64,000 nt of DNA, from contig JBDZVA010000003.1 of assembly GCA_040255465.1 (NCBI GenBank), forward strand, positions 813,198 through 877,197, in the 5' to 3' direction. Positions 24,178 to 34,600 of the stretch are shown here, piece by piece. Each line of letters opens with the position of its first letter. The stretch's first letter is position 1. Made by a program: the position numbers and the translations under genes. This DNA is from UBA5793 sp040255465 (GTDB lineage Bacteria; Planctomycetota; Phycisphaerae; Phycisphaerales; UBA5793). The notes beneath the pieces were generated by a model. That model saw nothing but the letters and a program-made list of their open reading frames with translations, ran no database searches and was not told where the DNA came from.

Positions 24178-25608
24178 GTGGCACTGGTTGAGCGCGAATT
24201 CGGCGAGGCGTATCAGACGGAACTGGCGACGCTGCTGCAGCGCCGGTTTCGATTGCTGTGCGCGGTGTGGGCGGGGATCCTGATCATCCTGCTGATCGCC
24301 GATCTGGCGGACTGGTGGGGGCAGTGGGTGCCGTTTGCTTCGTATGTCAGCGCGCATGGGCTGCAACTGGTGGTGATCGGGGCGATGTGGAGGCGGCAGG
24401 AGTCGAAGGCGATCAGGGGCCACGAACTGCTGCGGATGTCGTTCTGGATGGTGGTGCTGAATGCGGCGATTGCGAGCGTGGTGTTTCACGCGGTCAGCGG
24501 CGAGGGCGGCGTCGGGCTGCTGCCGGTCGGGGTCGGGTTTCTGCTGGCGTGCCTGATTCTGCCGTGGACGCCGACGCAGGCGGCGAGGCCGGGCATTGCG
24601 GTGTGGCTGGTGTGGGTGCTGGCGCAGCTGGTTTTTGCCCGCGTCGAGTTCGGGCTCAAGCGCGTGGTGCTGGATGTGCTCGCGGGCCTGCTGGTCGTGC
24701 CGATGGGTCTGCTCGAATGCTGGATCCGCACGCGGGCAATCGGCAAGCGCGTGGAGTCGACCTCGTTGCGGCAGCACTATGAAGAGTTTCACCGCGAACT
24801 GTTTGATGCGCGGAAGATCCATGAAGCGATCTTCCCGCGACCCAAGAGCACCGGGGCGATCCGGTTTGCGTTTCGCGATGCGCCGCGGCTGGGGATCGGG
24901 GGGGATCTGCTGGCGGCGCACGAGTCGCCGGATGGTTCGCTGCACCTGATCATGCTCGACGTGGCGGGAGACGGGATTGCGGCGGCGTTGACGGTGCACC
25001 GGCTGCACGGGGAGATCGAGCGGTTGTTCGCCGAGTCGGCGCACCTGCGGCCGCGCGATGTGATCGCGGCGCTGGATCGATATGCGCACCTGACGCTGGC
25101 GCCGCACGGCGTGTTCGCGACGGGCTTTGCCATGCGATTTGAGGAAAGCGGCGCGGCGCGGTGGTGCGGGGCGGGTCATGCGCCGGCGTTTATCCGCCAC
25201 GGGGACGGCTCGCTGACGCGGCTGCTGAGCACCACCTGGCCGCTGGGGGCATCGGACCGGCTGTGTGAAGATTTCGAGGAGCGCATCGAGGCGATGGAGC
25301 CTGAGGATGTGCTCATTGCGTATTCCGACGGGGCGTGCGACTGGCGCAACCGCAAGGGGCAGTGGCTGGGGTACAGCGGGGCTGAGGCGATCGTGCGAAC
25401 GACGACGGTGGAAGATCCACTGAAGTGGCCGGACGCGTTTCTGCGGCAACTGAATACGTTTCGCGGCTGGCAAGGCGAGCCGGATGAAGATGTGCTGATC
25501 CTGGCGGTCAACGTCGGGGCGCCGGTCGTGTCGCGCACCGGGCTGCGGACGTCGCGGTTCTTCCGTTCGCGCACGGCTGAGCCGGTGCAGGTGGAGGTTG
25601 GAGCATGA
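24178..25608 (+). CDS. Membrane-bound SpoIIE-type PP2C phosphatase, divergent
   Basis: The 476-residue protein begins with about six hydrophobic segments (residues 25-185) followed by a short helical linker and a SpoIIE/RsbU-type PP2C domain. Metal-binding motifs are present but drifted: GIGGDLLAA, DVAGDGIAAAL (usually DVSGHG-PAAL), IAYSDGACDW (usually YTDG-TEA) and DEDVLILAV at the end. Such phosphatases act on anti-sigma-factor antagonists or other signalling phosphoproteins. The start is a GTG 23 bases after radA. It overlaps the next gene, a paralogue, by four bases. Confidence 0.85.
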   Translation: MALVEREFGEAYQTELATLLQRRFRLLCAVWAGILIILLIADLADWWGQWVPFASYVSAHGLQLVVIGAMWRRQESKAIRGHELLRMSFWMVVLNAAIASVVFHAVSGEGGVGLLPVGVGFLLACLILPWTPTQAARPGIAVWLVWVLAQLVFARVEFGLKRVVLDVLAGLLVVPMGLLECWIRTRAIGKRVESTSLRQHYEEFHRELFDARKIHEAIFPRPKSTGAIRFAFRDAPRLGIGGDLLAAHESPDGSLHLIMLDVAGDGIAAALTVHRLHGEIERLFAESAHLRPRDVIAALDRYAHLTLAPHGVFATGFAMRFEESGAARWCGAGHAPAFIRHGDGSLTRLLSTTWPLGASDRLCEDFEERIEAMEPEDVLIAYSDGACDWRNRKGQWLGYSGAEAIVRTTTVEDPLKWPDAFLRQLNTFRGWQGEPDEDVLILAVNVGAPVVSRTGLRTSRFFRSRTAEPVQVEVGA

Positions 25609-27026
25609 GTGCTGCAGCGCCGCCGGTTGTCTCGGCTTCGACTTTTGAGAGCGAAATCTCGCGGCTGCTGCGGCTGCGCTTCACGTGGCTGGTGTCGCTG
25701 TGGCTGGGGTTGATCATTCTGCAGTACTCGATGGGTTTTCTGATCCAGATGCTGGTGCGCTCGACGGCGTCGATCGAATCGCAGTCGCTGTGGATTTCCA
25801 AGCCGGTCCTGCTTTCGCTGGCCGCGGTGCGGGTGGCGACGCTGGGCGTGGCGCTGGTGCTGGTGCGAACGCGCATCACGTCGCGATCGGGCGTGCTGCG
25901 GCTGGCGTACTGGGTGCTGGTGCTGTCGGGGCTGTGCTCGCTGGGCGCGGCGGTTGGCGAGCAGATCGACAACACCGAGATGGCGTCGATGGGTCTTGGG
26001 ACGATGGCGTGGCCGATCGTGGGGATCGCGCTTTCGCATTTCTTCGCGTGCGCGCTGCTGCCTTGGACGCCGCGCCAGGGGCTCAACCCGCTGCTGGTGC
26101 TGTACCCGGCGTGGATCATCATGGCGGCGCTGGTCGAGCCGCTGACGGTGGTGCACCTGGCGACGGGTGTGCTCATCGCGCCGTCCATCAACAGCGCGGC
26201 CCTGCTGCTGTGCTGGTGGCGCCTCAACCGGCTGCACGGGCAGGTCGAGATCACGCAGTTGAGGCGGCAGTTCAAACGTTCGAGGCGCGACCTGATCGAC
26301 GCGCGCAAGATACACGAAGTGCGCTTCCCGCGCCCGGTGCGCGGCGGGCCGCTGCAGTTTGCCTACTCCTATGAACCGATGCGCCAGGTGGGCGGTGATT
26401 TTCTGCACGCCCATCTTGATGATCGCGGCACGCTGCACGTGGTGCTCATTGACGTGACGGGGCACGGCATCCCGGCGGCGCTGACGGTCAATCGCGTGGA
26501 TGGCGAGGTGCAGCGCCTCTATGGCGAGCAGCCGTACGCCTCGCCGCGCGAAGTGGCCAAGGCGCTGAACCGCTATTTCCATCTCGTGATGTTCCGCCAC
26601 AGTATTTTTGCCACGGCGTTTGTGTTTCGAATCGAGCCTGACGGAAAGATGGAGTGGGTCAATGCGGGGCACCCCCCCGCCTTTGTGCGGCGATGTGACG
26701 GCTCGCTCGAAGCGCTGGACTCGACGACGTTCATGCTTGGAGCGGCCCCGGATTCGGCTTTTGACTCCCCGATGGAAACGACGCAACTGGACGAGGATGA
26801 AGTGGTCGTCGTCTATACCGACGGCGCCACCGAGGCGGTCGATGAGCGCGGGCGGGAATTCGGCATCCGCGGCGTTCGCCAGGTCGTTGAAAGCTGGCGG
26901 CCCGACATGCATCTGGAACTGAGCGACTTCCTCCCCCAGGCGGTCGGCAAGTATCGCGATGGAGCGACGCGCGATGATGTCCTGATTACGACGGTCCGCC
27001 GCACCGCGATGGCGACAACCGAGTAG
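25605..27026 (+). CDS. Membrane-bound SpoIIE-type PP2C phosphatase, canonical
   Basis: This is a 473-residue paralogue of the preceding protein with the same layout: six or so N-terminal hydrophobic segments and a C-terminal PP2C-type phosphatase domain. The domain motifs are canonical: VGGDFLHA, IDVTGHGIPAALTVNR, NAGHPPAFVRR, VVYTDGATEAVDERG and DDVLITTVRR. It is coupled by an ATGA overlap to the divergent copy. The pair may give different responses to membrane signals or form heterodimers. No anti-sigma-factor or antagonist gene is visible nearby. Confidence 0.88.
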   Translation: MSAAAPPVVSASTFESEISRLLRLRFTWLVSLWLGLIILQYSMGFLIQMLVRSTASIESQSLWISKPVLLSLAAVRVATLGVALVLVRTRITSRSGVLRLAYWVLVLSGLCSLGAAVGEQIDNTEMASMGLGTMAWPIVGIALSHFFACALLPWTPRQGLNPLLVLYPAWIIMAALVEPLTVVHLATGVLIAPSINSAALLLCWWRLNRLHGQVEITQLRRQFKRSRRDLIDARKIHEVRFPRPVRGGPLQFAYSYEPMRQVGGDFLHAHLDDRGTLHVVLIDVTGHGIPAALTVNRVDGEVQRLYGEQPYASPREVAKALNRYFHLVMFRHSIFATAFVFRIEPDGKMEWVNAGHPPAFVRRCDGSLEALDSTTFMLGAAPDSAFDSPMETTQLDEDEVVVVYTDGATEAVDERGREFGIRGVRQVVESWRPDMHLELSDFLPQAVGKYRDGATRDDVLITTVRRTAMATTE

Positions 27027-27082
27027 GCCCGCTTCCTACAATGGTCTGCTGGAGTCGGCACGCCTCCTTTGACGCCTGAACC

Positions 27083-29710
27083 ATGAGATGGCGAATCCTG
27101 TTCATCTTCGCTCTGATTACACTGCCCGGCGGCCGCGCTGCGCTGGCCCAGAGCCTCGATGACCAGCTCGACGAGGACCGGTTTGTCAAGGGGCTGGCGG
27201 AACTCGGCCTGCATGACCTGCTCGACCACACGCTCGAGGCGGGCGGCAAGAACGACGCCGCGATGGCCCGGCTCGTCGAGATCGCGCACCTGCAGGCCAC
27301 GCTGGGCGGAGCGGATCTGAGCATCGAAGAGCGGTCGCAGACCATTGACCGCTTGATCGCGGCGCGGCGGCAACTGCTTGATGAGCATCCCAACGATCCG
27401 CGGCTGCCGCTGTGGCAGGCGGATCTGGCATTCAACCTGCTCTTTCTCCAGACGGCACAGAGCGCGCTGGATCTCACCGTCGAGTTCGGCATTGCGGATC
27501 GATCGCAGCGGGACCAGATGGCGGCGACGGCTGGCGAAGCGCTGCGACTGGTTGATGAAGCCATCGTCGGCCTCTCCGATGAGATTCTTGATCTTGAAGA
27601 AGACGATGATTTTGCGAGCAACGCCGCAATGCAGCAGCGGCACCGGTACCTGCTGCAGGTCGAACAGCGGCAACGCATGCCGTTTCTCAATGCTGCAGCC
27701 GTATATTACTCGACGATTGCGCAGCCGGACGACTCGGCTGCAGATCGGTGGGGACAGATCGCAGACACGCTCATTCCCCTGTTGGGCGAACTGACAGAAC
27801 CCTGGCTGAGCCGGGCCCGTTCAATGGTGGGAGTCAGTGAAGTTCATCTCGGCCGATACGACGAAGCGCGGGTGCAGTTCAACACGCTCCTCGGTTCGCC
27901 GGGCGCGGATGCCGTGTCGGTGCTGCGAGCGCGATTCGGCGGCGTCGAACTGCTGCGACGTTCAGATGGACGGGCGGCGGGCGCCTCGGCGCTGGACAAG
28001 CTGGCGGCGGGTGCGGACATCCGTCGTGATCCGTTCACCTTCCTGCTCATCTGCGATCAACGGTTTCTCGATGCGGTGCAGGACGCGGTGGCGATGGAAA
28101 GCGGCCGGCCGATGTTTCACGCCACCACCGGTGATGCCGCGCAAATTCAGGTCAAAGAAGCGGTGCGCGTCTACCGCGCTTACCTCGACAACAATCTGCT
28201 GCCCCTCAACGCGGCTCAGCGCGAAGAAGTCGTCGCCGCCCGCTGGCGGCTGATCATCCCCGATTCGATCTCACTGGCGGACCTGCCTCCGGAAATGGCT
28301 CTGGCCCAGGCGGAGCGGATGACCACCGACCCGCAGCGGCAGGCGGCTGCAGTGGCCCTGCTGCAATCGCTTCTCGCAAAGCACGGCAATGATGAGTCGA
28401 TCGCGCCGCGACTGCTGCTGGCGCTGGCCAACGTCCATGCCTCGCGCAACGAGGTGCCGCAGGCCGCGCAGATGTGGATGGACGTGGCCACTCGATTTCC
28501 TCTCAATCCGCGGGCGCAGCGAGCCGCCGAGCAGGCAGCGGCGCTTCTTTCCGCAGCAGTACTGGAGCATCCCGACGCGCCGGAACTGGCCGCGCTCTAT
28601 GAGCAGGCTCTGACGCTGATCATCGAACGGTTTCCGCAGGCTTCGGGGTTTGATCGATGGGCGTACGAACGTGGTCTGCTCATGGCCCGCAGCGCTCGAT
28701 ACGCCGAGGCGGGACACAGCTTTGAGCTCATCGGGGCGGAATCGGCACTCTATCTTGATGCGGCCTTCCAGGTCGTACAGGCCAGGTGGAATGAAGCGCA
28801 GGCGGAGCGCCTGGAAAGTGCGCGCGCGTCATTGCTCGCGGATGTGGCGGCGACAGCCGATCGCGTGTTGCGCCTGCTCGACAAAGCGCTGGCGTCGGGA
28901 AGCGCCGGCGCCGATCGGCTTGGGGATCTGCGCTATTACCGCGTAGCCGTCGCGGTGCGGGCCGCCCAGGCCGACCGGGACCGCGGGGCATACGAAGCAT
29001 CGCTCAAGCGACTTGACGGACTCGAACTGGGAGAAGGGATCGATGATCCGCTCGCGGCCGAAATCATCGACGCGCGCATCTCGGTGCTCGAAGCGCTGCA
29101 GCGCACCGACCAGATTGAGAAGGACCTGCAGGAACTGGCGCAGCGTTCGCCCGACCGGGCGCTGAGCATCATCACGCGAATCGCCTCACAGCGGCTGGCC
29201 GAGGCGCAGCGGCTGGTCGAAGCGGGCGACGAAGCCGGCGCTGCAACGATGTCCAGGGAGCGCATCGAGCCGGTGTCGCGGCTGGGCTGGTCGATCGCCC
29301 AGCCGCTGAGCAAGTCCAGGGACGCGGGACTTGCCGCGGGCCTGTGTCAGGCAGATGCGCTGCGACTGGCCCGCGACTACTCAGCCGCGCTGGGAATCTA
29401 CGAACAGGTGCTGGTCTGGCGGGAGAACTCGGCGGAGGCGATACTGGGTCGCTCCGAGTGCCTGTACGCGCTGAATCGACTGACCGAGGCGTTGCCGGGT
29501 TTTCAGCGCCTTGCCGCTGCTTCGGCGGAGCGCCACGACGCGGAGTTCTGGCTCGCGGAACTGCGCATCCTGCAGATCTTCGATCAGGCTGATCGGAACA
29601 CCGATCGCATCTTCCCGCGCATCCAGCGTCTGCGGCTCATCGATGGCCAACTCGGCGGGCCGCGCTTCCGCAAAGTCTTCGCCGTGCTCGAAGACCGGCA
29701 CGCGCCGTAG
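27083..29710 (+). CDS. Large exported TPR-rich protein
   Basis: The 875-residue protein has a signal peptide (ILFIFALITLPGGRAALAQ) and is almost entirely helical, with Ala-rich repeats of TPR type, for example RYDEARVQFNTLLG, NEVPQAAQMWMDVATRFPLNPRAQRA (in parts) and RDYSAALGIYEQVLVWRENSAEAILGRSE (in parts). Probably periplasmic, it could act as a scaffold. It starts 56 bases after the second phosphatase gene on the same strand and may be in the same transcript. I recognise no specific family. Confidence 0.78.
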   Translation: MRWRILFIFALITLPGGRAALAQSLDDQLDEDRFVKGLAELGLHDLLDHTLEAGGKNDAAMARLVEIAHLQATLGGADLSIEERSQTIDRLIAARRQLLDEHPNDPRLPLWQADLAFNLLFLQTAQSALDLTVEFGIADRSQRDQMAATAGEALRLVDEAIVGLSDEILDLEEDDDFASNAAMQQRHRYLLQVEQRQRMPFLNAAAVYYSTIAQPDDSAADRWGQIADTLIPLLGELTEPWLSRARSMVGVSEVHLGRYDEARVQFNTLLGSPGADAVSVLRARFGGVELLRRSDGRAAGASALDKLAAGADIRRDPFTFLLICDQRFLDAVQDAVAMESGRPMFHATTGDAAQIQVKEAVRVYRAYLDNNLLPLNAAQREEVVAARWRLIIPDSISLADLPPEMALAQAERMTTDPQRQAAAVALLQSLLAKHGNDESIAPRLLLALANVHASRNEVPQAAQMWMDVATRFPLNPRAQRAAEQAAALLSAAVLEHPDAPELAALYEQALTLIIERFPQASGFDRWAYERGLLMARSARYAEAGHSFELIGAESALYLDAAFQVVQARWNEAQAERLESARASLLADVAATADRVLRLLDKALASGSAGADRLGDLRYYRVAVAVRAAQADRDRGAYEASLKRLDGLELGEGIDDPLAAEIIDARISVLEALQRTDQIEKDLQELAQRSPDRALSIITRIASQRLAEAQRLVEAGDEAGAATMSRERIEPVSRLGWSIAQPLSKSRDAGLAAGLCQADALRLARDYSAALGIYEQVLVWRENSAEAILGRSECLYALNRLTEALPGFQRLAAASAERHDAEFWLAELRILQIFDQADRNTDRIFPRIQRLRLIDGQLGGPRFRKVFAVLEDRHAP

Positions 29711-29723
29711 TTCGGCTCGCCGG

Positions 29724-30536
29724 TCAATCCACTTTTCGTTTGAGCACAAAGTTGGCGTCACGGGTATAGCCGTTGATGTCGATCGACTGCCAGTCAAAGT
29801 CGAACGCCGCCACGCATTGCAGTTCACTCTCGTCGAGCAGGTAGAGCCACTCGGCGAGACTGTACGACAACAGGTCGTAATGCGAGTGGTACGTCTCGCG
29901 CCCGGATGGCTTGTCCACGATGAGATGATTGATGATCCGTTCGTGACGGAGGTGCGGCTCGGGCGGGATGTTGAACATGATGTGACGCACCTGGCACGAA
30001 CCGCGCCGAGCGGTCCATGTCTCTTCGCCGGGCTGCGGGTCGTCGTAGTCAACGAGATCAACGCCCAGCACGTACACCCCACCGGGCCGCAGCGACCGGG
30101 CGATGCAATTGAGATGCGCCAGCGCCTCGAGCGGCTCAAGCAGGTGGCGGAAGGTGTTAATCAGGTTGAACGCAACGTCAAACGCGCCGGGGCGAACGAA
30201 GGTGGTCATGTCACCCTCGACCAGTTCGGCGCTGCGAGAGCGTGCGCGAAACCGATGCCGCGCGTAGTCGAGCATCCGTGGATTCGCGTCGTAGCCGACC
30301 GCCCGGTAGCCTCGGCGCGCGAGGACGCGAAGAAACCGCCCGGTGCCGCAGGCGGGTTCGAGCCACCGCCGCCCGCCGGTGCCGAACTTCCTGTTGATGC
30401 GTTCGAGTTGGGTGACTTCCGCGGCGGTTCCGGCGGCGTGCACAATGTCGTACCACTGCGGGCAGTCGTACAGGGAGCGCGGCTCGGGCGCGTCGGATGA
30501 GTTGGCAGGTGATCGAAGGGCCGCTCTACGAGCCAT
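29724..30536 (-). CDS. SAM-dependent methyltransferase
   Basis: This 270-residue class I methyltransferase has the SAM-binding motif LEPACGTGRFLRVLARRGY (motif I) near residue 60, VGYDANPRMLDYARHR (acidic residue for the ribose), VEGDMTTF and FNLINTFRHL (motif IV region), then RPGGVYVLGVDL. The C-terminal half is beta-rich, as expected. The substrate is not evident. Its start overlaps the stop of the LEA-type lipoprotein gene by 11 bases, so it is the last gene of a three-gene reverse-strand unit. Confidence 0.86.
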   Translation of the reverse strand: MARRAALRSPANSSDAPEPRSLYDCPQWYDIVHAAGTAAEVTQLERINRKFGTGGRRWLEPACGTGRFLRVLARRGYRAVGYDANPRMLDYARHRFRARSRSAELVEGDMTTFVRPGAFDVAFNLINTFRHLLEPLEALAHLNCIARSLRPGGVYVLGVDLVDYDDPQPGEETWTARRGSCQVRHIMFNIPPEPHLRHERIINHLIVDKPSGRETYHSHYDLLSYSLAEWLYLLDESELQCVAAFDFDWQSIDINGYTRDANFVLKRKVD

Positions 30537-31020
30537 CCGCGCTGCCGAATTCGACTTTCACGGATTCAGTGAAGGACACCTTGGGCACGCGAACGCCGGT
30601 GTCGAAGAGCACTTCGCCGAGTTGTCCGGGCGCGATGTAGGAGAGCTTGCCGGACACGACCAGCGCGTGGACTCCCGCCAACGATCCGCCGGACAGGTTG
30701 GTGGGGATGACGACGGGCAGGACGAGGCTCTGCGTGCCAAGGCGGCGCAGCGTGGCCTGTGCGGCGCGGCGCGAGTGCAGGACGCGCTTGCCATCCAGAT
30801 CGGCCGTGTATCGAAACTCGACGAGCGGCACGGGGTCGGGATTGGCGTTGGTGAGTTCGAGCGTCAACTCAACCAGGGACGCCTCGGGGCGCTGCTCGAC
30901 GACGCGCGCGCTGATGAGGCTGATCGACGGCGCTTTGGTGCTGTCGCAGCCGGCCGCCAGAAAAGCAACCAGCAGGACCGGAAGCAGCGCGATGGAACGT
31001 GTGATTTGGCTTGGGCTCAT
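30526..31020 (-). CDS. LEA type 2-like lipoprotein
   Basis: The 164-residue protein starts with a signal peptide and lipobox (LVAFLAAGC). The mature domain (VELTLELTNANPDPVPLVEFRYTADLDGKRV in parts, then VLPVVIPTNL and LSYIAPGQLG) fits the LEA14/WHy beta-sandwich fold found in stress-related and envelope proteins. It is likely anchored in a membrane facing the periplasm. It overlaps the methyltransferase gene and follows the small membrane protein gene by six bases. Confidence 0.78.
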   Translation of the reverse strand: MSPSQITRSIALLPVLLVAFLAAGCDSTKAPSISLISARVVEQRPEASLVELTLELTNANPDPVPLVEFRYTADLDGKRVLHSRRAAQATLRRLGTQSLVLPVVIPTNLSGGSLAGVHALVVSGKLSYIAPGQLGEVLFDTGVRVPKVSFTESVKVEFGSADGS

Positions 31021-31026
31021 GCACCG

Positions 31027-31488
31027 CTAGGGTAGCGGCGTGGACTCCGCCCGTCGATTGCGGAACAGCAGCCAATGGTCGCTCTGCTGGGCCTCGCCGA
31101 TGGTGACCGTGTTATCAAACCCGATCATCTCGTTGGTGTAGACGGCCCAGCGAACTGTGAGCATGATGAGAATGCTCGCGGCAATCCAGGCGGCAATCTC
31201 CCCCTGGCGGCGATGGCGCACGACGAGGATCGTGGAGATGCAGGCCATGATCGAGCCGACTTTAAACAGGACCAGGGCGAAGGGATTCTGCTGGCGGATG
31301 ATGAACGCCGCGAAGGGGTTCGCTTCCTGCATTCCAAATGAGTTGAGAAAGGTCCAGGTGACAAGGAGGTCGCCGAGGCTGAGGATGGCGATGAGGACGA
31401 CCAGCAGACACACCCTCCGGCAGCGGGCGCGTGTGTGCGGCGACGCCATGTCCACCTTGAACCGTGATTCGAGATAGCTCTCCAGCAC
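31027..31488 (-). CDS. Small multi-pass membrane protein (DUF5658-like)
   Basis: A 153-residue protein with three or four hydrophobic segments (VCLLVVLIAILSLGDLLVTW, NPFALVLFKVGSIMACISTILVV in parts, IAAWIAASILIMLTVRWAVY). The pattern GDLLVTWTFLNSFGMQEANPFAAF, with a conserved D, E and NP, resembles DUF5658-type membrane proteins. I kept the GTG at 31488, preceded by AAAGGACG; an ATG at 31449 with AAGGTGG before it is equally possible. It is the first gene of the unit leading to the LEA-type and methyltransferase genes. Confidence 0.7.
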   Translation of the reverse strand: MLESYLESRFKVDMASPHTRARCRRVCLLVVLIAILSLGDLLVTWTFLNSFGMQEANPFAAFIIRQQNPFALVLFKVGSIMACISTILVVRHRRQGEIAAWIAASILIMLTVRWAVYTNEMIGFDNTVTIGEAQQSDHWLLFRNRRAESTPLP

Positions 31489-31619
31489 TGTCTCGTCCTT
31501 TCCGACACTCTCTGTGTCGGACCGTCTCCGCTTTTGTTTCCACGCGAAGACGGAAAGTGCCCTGCGCCCCCGACTCGGCCGTCTCCTGATCGGTATAGTC
31601 TTTCAGACCCAAGACTCCA

Positions 31620-34600
31620 ATGCTCAAGCCTACGTCCGATCACGAGCTTTGCAAACGAATTTGGCTGTCTCTCGTCCTGTTTTTCGTGGTCCTTTCGCGG
31701 CTTTCACCCCTGGCTGGGGGCCAGATCGTCGCCCCGACGCCGGTCTTTACCGACGACTCTCCCGAAGCGGCCCAGTGGTTCGACCGGGCCCACGACCAGA
31801 TTGGCACCGGCAACACTGCCGAGGCCCTCAGGTTGTACCAGCGATTGCTGGACCAGTTTCCTTACCGACTTCTCAGGACGTCCGAAGGAGATGACTCCTT
31901 CGTATCCGTCCGGAATGCGGTTCAGAACGCCCTGATCGATCAACCTGACGTGCTCGCGGCTTACGTGGAGACCAACGAACCAGTGGCCCGCCGATTGCTC
32001 GACGAGGGGCGATCGGAGCGGGTCTTTGTCAGTCTTTTCCTCACTCCCAGCGGCCTGAACGCGTCGCTGGACCTCGCCGAATCCATGTTGATCCGGGCCC
32101 GGTTCGACTTTGCGGCCGACATTCTCAGCCAATGCGAGCGGCACCCCTCGCTGAAGGGAGATCTGAGCGCCCGGTGGGCGTCGCTGTGCGTGCTGACCGG
32201 GGTGTACGGGCAATTGCCCAGCCTGGTCGATCACGCCGTCAGCGCGGCTCAATCCGGCCCCGATGCGGGGCGGCTCCGGTCGCTGGCCGAGTCGCTCGCC
32301 GGCGCTTTCTCGCCACCTCAAGAGTCGCGGGCGATCAGTTCAGCCGATGCGCCGGATCGCGCGACGCTGCGCCAGATGGGCAAGTCGCCAACCTGGCGCT
32401 ACGACCTGCAGACCCCCCGATCGGCCCCCACCGGCGGCCGGCGCAACACCTTCCCGAACGCGCCGGATCCGCGCTCAGATGAAGATTCGGCGCGGCTGCT
32501 TTCCATCATCCCCGTGGTCACCAGCGATTTTGTCTACATCCACAATGGCGTCACACTCACCGCGCTCGATCGATTCGACGGCCGCGAGCGATGGAGCGCC
32601 GACTACCGCCTGACCACGACGCCTGACAGCGGGCGCTATGGCGGGATGTTTGACACGATTTCGATTCAGAACGATCCCACCATCGCCGCACTGGAGCAGG
32701 ATCGGGTCGTCGCGATTGTCACGCGTCCTCCCGTTAACGATCCTGACCTGCGCACGCTGCTGGTGTGTCACGACGCGAGTTCCGGCCGGCGGCTGTGGAC
32801 GATCACTCCCGGTGCGGTTCATACGGAACTGAACGGCGCCACGTTTGTCGGCGTCCCCGTCGTCCATGATGGACTGGTCCTGGTCGCGGTGCGCAAGCAG
32901 ACGTTGCGGCTGGCGTCGGACTACCTTGTGGCGGTCGAACTCGCGACGGGCAGGCGGGTGTGGCACCAGCACCTGGCCAGCTCGGCCATTTTTGGTTACT
33001 ACGCCGTGCTGCCCTCCACCAGGCCGCTGGTGGTGGATGGCACCGCGTATTACTCGACGCCGCTTGGCGCGATGACCGCCATCGACGCGCGGAGCGGGCT
33101 CGTGCGCTGGCTGCGGGTGCGCGAGCCGTTCGGCGCGCGGATGCGCGGCGACCTGACGCCCCCGAGCACGTACGACACGATGCTCATGACCCCCATCGGA
33201 CTGGTCGGCTTCACGCCCAGCCGACGCGGCATTGTCGTGCTCGATCCGCAGACCGGCGAGCAGCGATCGTTCCACGCCTCATCGTCCTGGGGCGACCCGC
33301 TGTACCTTGTGCTGACGGATGATGCGCTGCTGGCCGTCGGCCCACCGGTGCCGGGCAGTTCCATCGTGCGCCTGGCGCTGGAGGACCTCGACTCTCCCGT
33401 GTCCGACTGGTCGCCGCTTCGACCCGACGAGTTCATCAACGGCCGCGTGACGGCCGGGTCGGGTCGGGTCTTTGTGCCGACGAATCAGCGCCTGCGCATT
33501 CTGGACAATCAGGCGAAGGAACTCGAATCCGTCGAGATCAACCAGTTGGCGGTGCCGGTGCTCGTCGGCGGCGAGGTGCTGCTGGCGTCGGTCGATCGGC
33601 TCGAGTCGTACATTCCTTACGAGGTCGGGGAGCCGCATCTGCGGGCGCGGCTGGAAAGCAATCCGCACGATCCGAACCCGGCCATCAGCCTGGCGCGGCT
33701 GGCGTTTCAACACCGTCGGCTCGACGCGCTCATGAGTTCGATCGATCGTGCGATTGACATCATCAATGCCGACCCGCTCAGCGAGATCAACAGCACGGCT
33801 CAGCAGCGCCTCTTCGCGGGGCTGCTGGACATGGCGCCGCATTCCGTCCTGCCGGATGAACTGTCCAACGCGATTTACTACCGGATGGAACTGCTCGCCG
33901 CCTCCCCACAGCAACGACTCGCCTACCTCCTCAGCCACGCATCCAGTCTGGCGCAGGCGGGGCAGTTTGCCGCGGCGATCGACTCGTATCAGTCGATCCT
34001 CACGACGCCGGCCCTGGTGGATGAACCGTGGGAGGAAGCGGGCTCCACGCGCCCGGCGGGCGATGTCGCGCGACTTCGCCTCTCGAATGTGATCGCCGCA
34101 GGTCATCGCGATCTGTATCGACCCTACGAAGACACGGCGCAGCGCGAATTTGAAATCGCCAAAGCGCAGGATCGGGCGGAAGAACTGCTCAAGGTCGCTC
34201 GGCGCTATCCGCTGGCCCAGGTCGCATCCAACGCGTGCATCGCGGCGTCGCAACTGCTCCGATCGCAGGCCGAAGATGCTTCAGCCGCGGCGGGGTTGCG
34301 CTTCGCGCTGGGACTCAATCCGCCGCAGCCGGCGCTGAACCGCGTGCGATCTGAATTGCTGCAGTTGTACGAATCGAAGGACCAGTGGTTCGAAGGGCTC
34401 CAACTGCTCCGCTCCATTGAGCGAACGGACGCCGCGGCGAACATTCCGCTCGGCGAGGGCCGGGTGCTTTCGCTCGATCAGTGGCGCCAGCGCTTTGAGC
34501 AGCGCCGGGCGGGTTCGGATCGCCTTCCACGGATTGGATCGCTGGGCCAGTTGGCGGACATCAAGGAAGGGCAACTTCTGATGACGCCCGTCATCGGCCG

